NCBI RefSeq assembly: GCF_023343835.1
Contig: NC_064444.1
Location: 17,707,219 to 17,771,218, forward strand
Reading direction: 5' to 3'
Length of the DNA stretch: 64,000 nucleotides
Source of the DNA: Lagopus muta
Taxonomy: Eukaryota; Chordata; Aves; Galliformes; Phasianidae
The notes under the pieces: model-generated
What the model was told of the DNA's origin: nothing
Database searches by the model: none
What the model saw: the letters and a program-made list of their open reading frames with translations, nothing else
Program-made: the position numbers and the translations under genes
Part shown: piece after piece, positions 43,053 to 54,300 of the stretch
Position numbering within the stretch: position 1 is the first letter of the stretch
Layout of the letters: each line of letters opens with the position of its first letter

Positions 43053-44925
43053 CTTGGCAGGGCTTCATCACCACCTCACAAAAACGAGAGCAACCCCAAA
43101 GCCCCAGCTGCAGAGATTTCCAAACGAGGGCCAGCAGACACCAGTCCCTAAACTGGAGATACTTGCAAACCAAGTAGGCAACGCTCAACAAACTTCCACT
43201 GAGCCAAAAGTAGAGGAGAGCAGCAAACCTGTGGGAACCAATGCCTTGGTGTAAGAGAGGCTGATCCCAGGCACGAGGAGTGTCCACAACACATGAGATG
43301 GAAATCCCATTGGAAGCCATCTTTTCTCTCGGTAATTAAATCAAGTGATTAATCCCTTCTCAATTTCGTTATTACAAGGAAGCAGTGCTAATTAAAAACT
43401 TCACAATAAGGTTATCTTCTTATTGAATTTCCATTAGCATGCTCACAAAGAGAGCAAAAAGCACCCACCAGAGCAGCATCCATTCCATTAAGTTGTTCAG
43501 CAGATTCAGGCTGAGTCCTTTGGACTTTGAGGATTTCTGGCAGAGGTTGAGGAGCTTTGTGCAGCTGTCAGGTGAGCATCCACCAGATGGAAAAGCAAGT
43601 TCTGGGCTGCAGAGATACAAAAAGACTGCCATGAAAATTCTCCCCCAACAATCCTATGGGGTATTGTTTAACATGAGCTTTTCCTATGAAGTTACTATCA
43701 GTAACAGCATGTCCTGAAAGGCAAAAACTGGTGAGGAGTTTCCAGTGACCTCCACAGGTAGTTTAAACTATGTCTTATAGGGCTTGAAATCTAAAATACT
43801 GGCTGGTCATTAACTTATGATGCCTCTAAACCAGCCTTCATGGTACCATTCTGCTGGTATGAGAAGCATGCAGAGCTCTTTAATTCCTGAGCTCATGCCT
43901 TCAGCAGTACCCTAAGGTCAGTGAACAGCCAGGACAGCACAGCAACTCCATCAATCTGCTCTATAGAGGTGTGTGCTTCATTTAGAAGAGACTCTAGAAA
44001 TAAAATGCATGCCAACAGCTTTATAACAGTCTGCAATTAGGAATCAAAGGCTCTCGTAGGTGCCATATATGCATTGATTTCACCTCACTTCGTGTTTAAA
44101 AGACTTCCATGTATCATTTGTCTCTCCTTCCAACCCGAGCAAGAAACCAGAATCCCAGCAGCCTGCTTCATAGCACTGCCCATAGGCATTCTCCAAGCAC
44201 TGAATCTCTTTGACAGCAAAGCTTTTCGACCAAGCTTTTCGGATCCAAGCTGCCCAAGCTGCTGAGGACAACAGCGGCCATCCCGCCTCCTCCAGCACAG
44301 CGTGGCCTTAGCTGGAATATCCTCAGCAGCATGAAGTTGGTTCAGAGGGAGTGGAGCAGGTGGAGCAGGAGAGTGAGAGCAGCAGAAGCTGCGTAGCACA
44401 GCTGGATGCTTTAATTCCACACAGCACCATTGCATGTGAGAGCACAACTGAAGGCATGCAGTGCGATGGCACGCTCACACAGCTCCAAAGATCACGAGAG
44501 CTGCTGCTACCCAAAGCAAAACCCCTCCTGTTTGCTCTGTCCTCTGAGATGGAGAACAGTTGGTTAGAACAGCGGGGAGCAAAGGGAGCCAGGTTGGGCT
44601 GGGACCCCCCACATTCTGCAGTGGGTAAACCCCGATTTTGCATGAAAGGAGCAGGCTGCCTCCAAGCACATCCCAGAGATACGGCACAGATCTGATCAGA
44701 GGTGAGCACACAGCCACGTCAGAGGCACAACCCCATCGGGGCTGTACAGCAACGCAGATGCTGCTCCCCACTTCTAATTATACACCAGCATTAACGATGC
44801 ACCGACTTTAATTAATATATTTAAGCACAACCCACTTTCCTGAAGGGAAAATAAAGAATGACAGCCGTTTGTTGCTTCCTCACCACATGGCCTACTGCTG
44901 CAAGGGCAACACGAGCATCTTCTTT

Positions 44926-45172
44926 CCCCCCACCCCACCCCTTCACAGCCCCTTTTCTCCCCCCCCTTCTCCCCCCCCCCCCCCTTCGCAGCCCCTTCTC
45001 CCCCCCCCCCTTCGCAGCCCCTTCTCCCCCCCCCCCCTTCGCAGCCCCTTCTCCCCCCCCCCCCTTCGCAGCCCCTTCTCCCCCCCCCCCTTCGCAGCCC
45101 CTTCTCCCCCCCCCCCCCTTCGCAGCCCCTTCTTCCCCCCCCCCCCCTTCGCAGCCCCTTCTCCCCCCTTTG
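44926..45172 (+). repeat. C-tract minisatellite upstream of KCTD19
   Basis: A 26-29 bp unit of the form CCCCTTCT-C(9-13)-TTCGCAG is present. Seven TTCGCAG copies (starting near 44985, 45011, 45038, 45065, 45091, 45119 and 45148) plus one TTCACAG copy were counted. Period differences come from the length of the C run. The array ends about 200 bp before the predicted KCTD19 start codon. More C runs follow at 45258-45320. Confidence 0.95.
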
Positions 45173-45371
45173 CTAAGCAGCAGCCGTTCCAGCCGCATTC
45201 CCACCCGCTCGCAGCGAGATGCCAGCTGTTTTCCCCGCTAAGAACATCGGGTTTGCCCCCCCCCCCCCCCGCTCCTGCCCCCCCGCTCCTGCCCCCCCGC
45301 CTCCCTCGTGCCCCCCCGCAGCCGCTCTCTCTCCGTCCCCGCCCGTTGCTGCCGTTGCTCGGCCGGCCGCC

Positions 45372-48300
45372 ATGGAGGAGCAGAGCCGCTCTGTGGGTCC
45401 CAGCCCTCCTCCCTCCTCAGCGCCGTGCTGGGCTGCCCCATGTCGCGGTGTTTCAGTGGGAGAGAGCAGCCACTCAGCTGCAGGGCGGTGCTGGGGCTGA
45501 GCAGCACTGAAGGCTGTGCGAGCTGCAGAACGGCAGAACGGCCCGGGTTGGAAGGACCTCGAGGATCATGAAGCTCCAACCCCCTGCCACACGCAGGGCC
45601 ACCAACCTCCACATTTCATAGCAGCCCAGGCTGCCCAGGGCCCCATCCAACCCAGCCAATCTGGCTCAGCTCTTACCTTCCTTCACTGCCATTTGTTCAC
45701 CTTCCTCTTCTCGGTTTCCTTCTCGCTCCCTTCCTGCAGCCTTTCTGGGAGGGAGAAAGGCATCACAGCTTCATGTTATCTTCTTCCTGCTGCAGGAGTT
45801 GCGTTCTCCATCTCCAGCACAAAGCCACCCCCCTCGGTGACAGTGGCACAGCAGGCCAGGGCTGCAGCCAGCCTTCCCTCAGCCCTTCTGCACGCTGTGC
45901 TAACCCACAGCCAAACCCACACTTGGGTGCAATGCAACAACAAGACAAAACTGCCTATGGGCCTTAAAAGCACCATAGGAGGGTGGGGGCAGGCCTTTGT
46001 GCACAGGTGGTGGTGATGGGGAGAGGGGTGATGGACCCAAGGAGAGCCAGGTGGGATATTGGGAACCATTTGTGCTCCCAAAGAGCAGCGAGGTGCTGGG
46101 GAGGTGTGGAGTCACCTGGAGGTGCCCGGGATGTGGCACTGAGGGACGTGGCCTGGAGCGGCCACACCGTGGGTCAATGGCTGGACTGGATGGTGTTGGT
46201 GGGCTGCCCCAGCTTCATGATGCTGCGATTCTTCCCCCGCTGCTCGGAGCTGTGTGGGAGGCCGTGCAGGTGTTTGTTTGCATTCTGTTCCAGTCTCAGC
46301 CCCTATTTCAACTGGTGATCGCAGACAAAGGACCGAGAATTGGGATGTGTTGCTCAGCGCCGTTTGCCCCGTGCTTTGTTTTTCAACAAGCTGCTTCAAA
46401 AACCTGCATCATAGAAGGTCGGAAAGGCCACCGAGGCCATCAGCCCGACCTGCAGCCCATGCCTCCCCGCTCCAGGCCACGTCCCTCAGTGCCACATCCC
46501 CTCTTGACGCCCCCAGTGAGCCCCGCTCCCCTCCCTGCGCAGCCGTGCCGATGCCTCACCGCCTCTTTCTGACAATAAATGGTTCCCAATGTCCCACCTG
46601 GTGCAGCTGAGAGAATCTTTATGGTTGGGAAAAAACCAATGGGAAACGCAGAGTCCGATGGGATGTCAAAATAAAATGCACGGTGCCTCAGCACTTACAG
46701 GTTCCTTCCTGCTTTTGACGTGTTCTCCTTTTCTTTTTGAAGGAACCGGGGCGCACCGCTGAACCAGCAGAAGAAGAGTCATTTAATTTTAACGTTGGTG
46801 GATGGTATTTCTCGCTTCCCCGAAGTCAAGTCGCTCGGTTTCCTGACTCTGTGTTGTGGAAGGAGGCTTCTGTGCAAGACTGGTCTGAAAATCTGAGGTT
46901 ATTTATTGACCAGGATGGTTTTGTGTTCAGGCACCTTCATTACTACATGCAGACTTCAGAATTGTCTTCTCTCAGCTGCACTGAATTGAATTTGTTGTAC
47001 GAGCAAGCCTTAGTTTTGCAGCTGACACCTTTAGCACAGGTAAAATGGGGTGTTCTGAGTACCTGAGACATACCTAATTGTTATTAAGAGATGATATACA
47101 TTCATTTCTTAGATGGTGCCATCTGTATGAGGGTGTCAAGGAATGCATGTGTGACTTTAGCAGTGCCTGCGATGCACATCCAAGCAGATAAAGAGAAATG
47201 GCCACACCAAAAACACTCCCAAAGCAGAATCTCTGCTGTTTCTGGCTTGTGAGTGGCTGCCAGTGCCACCTTATTCATTCACTTAATGGAGGCACTGAAT
47301 GTGCGTGCAATGGAAGTCATAACCACGGCTCCCACATTTACTTTGTACTTCATATCCTGCAACAGCGTGCAACCGTTTGTTCGGCTTTAAAGGGATTTAT
47401 CATCCTATAAAGATTAGGAAGCATAGAGACTATTATTAATCGCTGTAACTGAGCCATAACTGAGCCAAACATCAATTCCTGTTTCTAATCAATGGATCCC
47501 TTCAGTGTGTGGGGTGAAAATATCACTAGAAGGAGCTTCCTGTTGCCTTGCTTGGCTTTCTCCATTGCTGCACACTTCTAGTTGTGCCAACCTCCTGTAG
47601 GGACCCAGCTTTAGTGGGCAGTTGGATGCTGTGCCCCCCAGAGCTCCCTTCTACCCCTCTTGGATTCCAGAGCTAGAATAGAAACTGGTGCCATCAGAAC
47701 TCAAGTGCTGCAACAACAGTTGGCTTTATCTGGAATGTATAAATGGCTTTCATTTTATCCCACATTCCTATAGGTATTCTCCATTCATTTTGGTTGGTTG
47801 GTTTGTTTTTTCTGGCTAACTTTAGGTATCAAAATGTTAGGAAGGCAATCTGTTTGTTCTTGTCTGTGCGCAGGGTTCCATGGCATGCTGTGGTAGGTGT
47901 GAGCTGCAGCATGGCATGGATGGGACTCCTTCCCCTGGCTGTTTTTTGTTTTTTGAAGTTACTGCATAGAAAAACTTCATGTATCTGAACAGCTCTTAGG
48001 CAATTGGAAGGAGGACGGCTCACGTGTCCAACCTGCAGACGTACCAGCAGCTGAAAGAGAGCCTCTGAACAACTGGAAAGCACAGAAATGTGCCAACAAA
48101 CCATCAGAGATCCCTCCTAGAAGCCCGGTGTTTGCAGGTAGGTGTCCCAGACCCCCCCAGGTTCGCTCAGTGAGGTTCCTTTGCTGGGTAACCTGGAGTG
48201 AGCCCAGCTCACAGCTCTTGGCTGCTGCCAAGCTGAACGGATGCGAGTGGTTTGTGCACAACTTCTTCCCTGGTGCCTCATCACGGGAACATAGAAGGAC

Positions 48301-51300
48301 ATACATGCAACTCTTGGTCAGGTATTCCTGTCTTCAGCTTTTCACTCTGCATGTAGGAAACCCTATAGAAGGGACCTGAGATTTCTTTTGCATCCTTAGG
48401 AGTGCTTACTCAATGCAAGCCAGGAAGTTCCATCTTTATCTAACTGGTTCTTCTCTGCTTTTCTTCACTCAGGGCTCCCTGAAAGGACTCCCCTAGGACT
48501 AGTGGATACACCTTTACTTGATACAGAAGAGGAAGTGAATTACTGCTTTTTGCCATTCGATTTAGTGCAAAAATATCCGGTGCTGGTCAACGATGACAAC
48601 TTGCTGTGGCTGCTTGAGAATGCGGCCCTGATAGAATGTGATTCCAGTGAATTCCGCTTCATAGGTAACCACTTTTATTATTATGACATAAACCATTCCT
48701 TCCTATCTCCAGTAATACCTCTATAAAGGCTGGAACCCTGTAATATTTATTGGGTTGGTTTTGCTGTCTGCCAGTTTCACTGCGTTAAGAAGCAAAATGC
48801 ATTGGGTTCCTGCTGGAGTCTCATACCTGAAATCACCCACTTGTGGTCCTGCTTATTTATCTTTCATTACTCTAATGGTTTGCTAAACTAAAATGCATGA
48901 TGGCATCAGGAACTGGAGCTACTGTTGGCACATGGGAAAATACACATTTAAGGGCAGGTCAGAATGGAAGCACGTCCAGGAAAAAGAATCAGACAAACCT
49001 CTACCATGAATTTCTTAGGATGCAATGATGAACAGAACCAACCTAATCCTGTGCTTACCCAATTATCCACGCTCCGTTTACCCTCCTCCAGCACAAGCCT
49101 CATTTGCAGGCTATCGTTTTTAAAGGCTTCGTTTCATGGCACGCTGCACATTATCTGCTGTGCATGTGGGTATGGAGGAATGGGAAGCTGCAGGAAGTCA
49201 GGAGGAGCTCTTTTTGCTAAACCTGAGCACTGGGCACAGGATGCCAGCGCACACTTTGTGTGTTTTGTGTTTATTTCCAAGTGAATTTTCTCCGCTCCAA
49301 GAAGTTGTTGCTGCCTGATGATTTCTCCAACATCGATGCCTTGGAGGAGGAAGCTTTAACCTTGGGAATCCCTGAACTTACAGAGGCTGTGAGGATCTAC
49401 AGAGGTAACACAGTGTACACAGAGGGAACTCGATGGTGGCCTTTCGGTGTGTAAAAGGGAGCTGTAGGAAAGAAGGGGACAGAATTGTTAGCAGGGTCTG
49501 TTGTGGTAGAGCAGAGGGAAATGGTTTCAAACTGTAAGAGGGGAGATTTAGATAGGATATACAGCCAAGGTCAGGCTGCACGGGGATCTGGGCACTGATG
49601 GAGCTGTGGGTGTCATTGCAGTGAGTGGGAGCCTTTAAGGTTCCTTCCAACCCAAACCATTCTATGATTCTACAAACTTCATGTACGTTGGCAGAGCACA
49701 GAGGGGCTGTGAGCCTCCCTTCTTGAAGATATTCAGAAGTGGTTTGGATTTGGTCCTGGGCACACTGCTCAGGTTGGCCCTGCTGGGTTGGGTGACCTCC
49801 AAAGGTTCCCCTCCAACCTCAATCTATCATTCTGTCACCACTACATCTTTTCTTACGAGCACTGCGTTTAATATTCGTTTGTGAAATAAACTTTTTGAAA
49901 CAGGAATGGCATTAATACAGTCAACTGTGAACTGAACAGTCGTGTCATAGAACCACAGAATCACCAAGGTTGGAAAAGACCCACAGGATCATCCAGTCCC
50001 ACTGGCTGCCTATCACCAATAGCTCTCACTAAACCACGTCCCTCAGCACAACGTCAAAACGTTCCTTGAACACCTCCAGGCTCGGTGACTGCACCACCTC
50101 CCTGGGCGGCCCATTCCAGTGCCTGAGCACAGTTTTGGAGAAGTAGTATTTCCTAACATCCAGACTGAGTCTATGGTCAAATTTGAGGCCATTCCCTCTA
50201 GTCCTAAAGATCAACTCATTTGCATGGACATTTGATCTGCTGGGAAGTTATAGAATCATAGAATGGTTGAGGAGCCCTGCAGAGAAGGACCTGGGGGTCC
50301 TGATGGATGAAAAAATTAACATGAGCCAGCAGAGTGTGATTGCAGCTCAGAAAGCAAATGGAATCCTGGGCTCCATCAGAAGAGGGGTGGCCAGCAGGAA
50401 CAGGGAGGCGATTGTCCCTCTCTACTCTGCCCTTGTGAGGCCCCATCTGCAGCACTGTGTGCAGGTCTGGAGGCCCCAGTGCAAGAAAGACAGGGAGCTG
50501 TTGGAGAGAATCCAGAGGAGGGCAAAAAGATGATCAGGGGGCTGGAGCACCTCCTGTACAAAGACAGGCTGAGGGAGCTGGGCTCGTTCAGCCTGGAGAA
50601 GAGAAGGCTGCGAGGTGACCTCATTGCAGGCTTCAGTACCTAAAGGGAGCCTACAGACAGGAGGGGAATCAACTCTTTGAAAGGGATGATAACAGCAGGA
50701 CAAGGGGAAATGATTTGCAGTTGAGGGAGGGAAGATTGAGTATGGATGTCAGGGGGAAGTTCTTTGCTATAAGAGTGGTGAGGTGCTGGAACAGCTGCCC
50801 AGAGAGGCTGTGATGCCCCGTCCATCCCTGGAGGTGCTCAAGGCCAGGTTGGATGGGGCCCTGGGCAGCCTGGGCTGCTGTGAAATGTGGAGGTTGGTGG
50901 CCCTGCATGTGGCAGGCGGTTGGAGCTTCGTGATCCTTGAGGTCCCTTCCAACCCAAAACATTCTGTGATTCCGTGCAATTCTGTGAGTTGCAAGGGACC
51001 TTAAAGGCCTCCTGCTCCCTCTCCTTGCACTGAGCAGGGACACCCACAGCTCCACCAGATGCTCTGAGCCCCATTCCCTGACCTTGTCTGTCTGCAGGGA
51101 CAGGACACCACCACCTCTCTGGACGGCCTGTGTCTCACCACCCTTAGTGAAAAAAAACATCTTCTTTACCTCCAATCTAAATCTCCCCTCTCTTAGCTAA
51201 AACCCATTTCCCTGTGTCATAACACAGCAGCCCTTACTTCTTAGAATCATTGGATCATAGAATCACTCAGGTTGGAAAAGACCTTAAAGATCATCGAGTC

Positions 51301-54300
51301 CCACCCCACCCCAACCATCCTACCCTAACACTAACAGCTCTCTGATAAATCACGTCCTTGAGCACCACATCCAAGCGGTTTTTCAACACATCCAGGGATG
51401 GTGACACATCCACCTCCCTGGGCAGCCCACTCCAGTGCCAGGGTTCCAAGGGTTCCAACAACCCTTTCTGTAAAGAAGTTTTTCCTGATATCCAACCTAA
51501 ACCTCCCTTGGTGCAACTTGAGGCCATTTCCCCTCGCCCTGTCACCAGTGAGAAGAATCAGCCCTGCTCTGCTGCAATCACCTTTCAGGTATTGGAAGCG
51601 AGCAATGACGTCTCCCCTCAGCCTCCTTTTCCGCAGACTGAACAGCCCCAGTTCATTCAGTCTCTCCTCATAGCCCACTTTCTCCAAGCCCTTCCCCAGC
51701 CTCGTTGCCCTTCTTTGGACCTTCTCCAGCACCTTTCCGTACTGAGGTGCCCAAAACCAAACGCAGCACTCGAGGCGAGGCCTCACCGACGCCGAGTTCT
51801 TTCATTTCTAAGCACTCCCCGGTTGCCCGCAATTAGCGATCAGCGGCAACTCTCGGTAACGAACCCCTCGTCCATCGCTTGCAGGCGGCGGCGCGGCGCG
51901 GCGCGGGGCCCGGGAGCGGCGGAGCGGAGCGGGGCGGCGGGCGGCGCGGTACGCGATGGCGCTGGGGCTGCTGCAGCACTACCCCGATTCAGCACTCGGA
52001 CAGCTCCTGGTGGGCGGCGATCCGGCGCGGCGCCGCCTCCACGTGCGCGGCAGCGGGGCTCTGTTCCGGCACGCCGGGTACGTGGGGAGCGCGATGTGCG
52101 GGCGGCCCCGGGGCTGGGAGCCCGTCGGGAAGGTGCTGGGGTTGGTGATCTCCCCGCGGGATGGCTGCTGGGTGGCTTTTTGTGCTCGTCTGCCTCGCCC
52201 GAATGGAACGCTGGGGAGGTGAAATGGCGCCTTGTGGATAAAGTTGATGTTGCGCAGGGATTTTTCGTGCTGAAGTACCTTGAGTAATAGAATCGTGTGT
52301 CGTGAGTCGAATCGGACCCGTGAGGGCCATCGAGTCCAACTCCCACCTCTGCAAAGGGGAACCTAAGTGTTAAACCATACATCTGAGAGCGCTCAGATAG
52401 TTTCAGATAGTCCAGAAGTTTCCTGAATGCTGGCAGCTGTGAGAAGCACCCTGGGGAGCCTGTGCCGAAGCCCAGCCACTCTCCATTGAAGAACTTCTTC
52501 CCAGTATTCAATCTGAAATTCCCCTGATGATTTAAGCCATTTAGCCATGCCCTCTCACCAGTCACTGGAGAGATGAGCACTTCCCTCTCTACTCCCCTTG
52601 CACCTTTTGGCCAACATCAGGTGTAGCACAAACGCACACTGCCCCATCTCTGAAGGATTACGGGTGGACAGCAGCGTGGTGGAACATGTAACCACCTCCT
52701 CTCTGCCCCTGGCTTTTTGGCTGCTCTACCTGTTGTCACCAGGGAATGATGCAGCGTGGGAGAGATACTGAAAGTTTCAATTGCCAACCATTATTTGATG
52801 GGTCTAACGCAATAGCTGTGATTGTGGACGCGGAATTGTTCAAGGTTCCTGATGCAACAAGTGATAATAAATAAGCAGCACGTGTAAAGCAGAAACGTAA
52901 AGGCTCCTCCTTTTGGGCAGGAATTGGTTGGGAACTTGCCGACTTCCCCTCACTGAGAACATCTCTGAAATCCAAGAGCTCTGCGCTTTCTTGGACAAAG
53001 GGGACATCACCCACGAGCCAGTGAAAGAGGCTTTAAGATGCTATTTGAAGCAACAGATGCCATCGGGGAGCGGAGATTGCAGTAAGTCACAGTTCTTCAA
53101 ACACTCTTCTGTTTTAAATTATAACGAGCAGTTTTGCCTGCATGCACTTAACGACTGATCTTCTGCTGGCTCGTGCTTCAGCCTGTAGGGCCCTAATTGT
53201 CCCCTTTGCATTTCTTGCTCCGTTTCCAGACGCAGACTGGACAGCAGAAGTGTCAGTATGTACCCTGCACCAGATTGTGAAGGTTTATGTAGGAAGTAAC
53301 TGGTATGAAACGTACTTACAGACTTTACTGAAGGTATGGATGGCTGGCTGAGCTGAGACTTCCCAAGTCAGAATCTGTAATTCTACAGCAACTAAGCTAA
53401 ATTTCTAACAACAGCAATTATTAGAATGGATTTGCCCTGAGTACTCTACAATAGAGTAAGTTCAGATGCCTGAGGCAAATCAACGTTGGACTCATTAACA
53501 AAGTACTTCCTGGGCTAATGAGGCATCGGGCTAATGAGGTCAGCAGACCCGATGGAGTTGGTTCAGCGTCCTTCCTGCTACCTTAACATCTTTTTTGTTT
53601 CTGTAGTACCCAGAGCTGCTGTCGAACGACAAGAAGGTCTGTTGGATCACGTATGGTCAAAGCCTTCTGATCCATGGGGACGGGCAGATGTTCCGACACG
53701 TCCTCAACTTCCTCAGACTTGGGAAATTGTTTCTGCCTGCGGAATTTAAGTAAGAGTGAACTCATGGGTTTGATTGGACCGCAGGTGGTCGTATGGGAAA
53801 CAAGCATGGGCGTCTGGTTTCTAATGTTCATAGAAATACTATCCAAAAAAAAGAAGGACTCTATTTTCGGCCCTGAAGCAAACTGCTCTGTCCAAAAATC
53901 AGCTGTTGGAATTTAGAGGTAACTGTGAGATCGGTTTTCTTTATTTATTTTAATGAGAGGCGTAGCAGACCCTTGTCCTGTGGGAAAGGCTGCAGATGTG
54001 TGCTCTGTGCACACTCCCAGCAAAAACAAAAATGCTTTTTTATTGATGGAAACCATGGCATCATTCTTCAGCTGTGGGGCTTTGGGGCCGGATGGTTTAC
54101 ATTATATATCTATATAGAGGTGTTAGGGACAGCAAAGTCTGAATTGGAGCAACTGAAAAATATTTCATCTGCACCCTCTGCTGGTATCTCTGTTTTAATG
54201 CTGAAACATCTCTTCCAAAACCACAGAGGTGTAGGAAAGCAGGAATACTGGGGTCCTAAGCAAGAGAGGGTGCCCTCCCTCCATAGGCATTGCCAGCCTG

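Larger units (their letters stand above)
37163..44925. other. Gene-poor interval between TPPP3 and KCTD19
   Basis: This 7.8 kb stretch has no recognisable conserved exon on either strand. It contains scattered CR1 pieces at about 39.55 and 42.9 kb and possible worn ones near 38.6 and 39.2 kb. In human, LRRC36 lies between these neighbours, but no leucine-rich repeat coding segment was found here. ORFs of 60-240 codons have no domain signature and no exon context. Confidence 0.5.

Noticed and set aside
44869-45510. Proline/serine-rich ORFs of 127-213 codons
   Set aside because: They translate the C-tract minisatellite and CpG promoter upstream of KCTD19; low-complexity artefacts.
51358-52287. 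309-codon plus-strand ORF
   Set aside because: Its first half is reverse CR1 sequence and the second half is KCTD19 exon 6 plus intron in another frame; not a gene.
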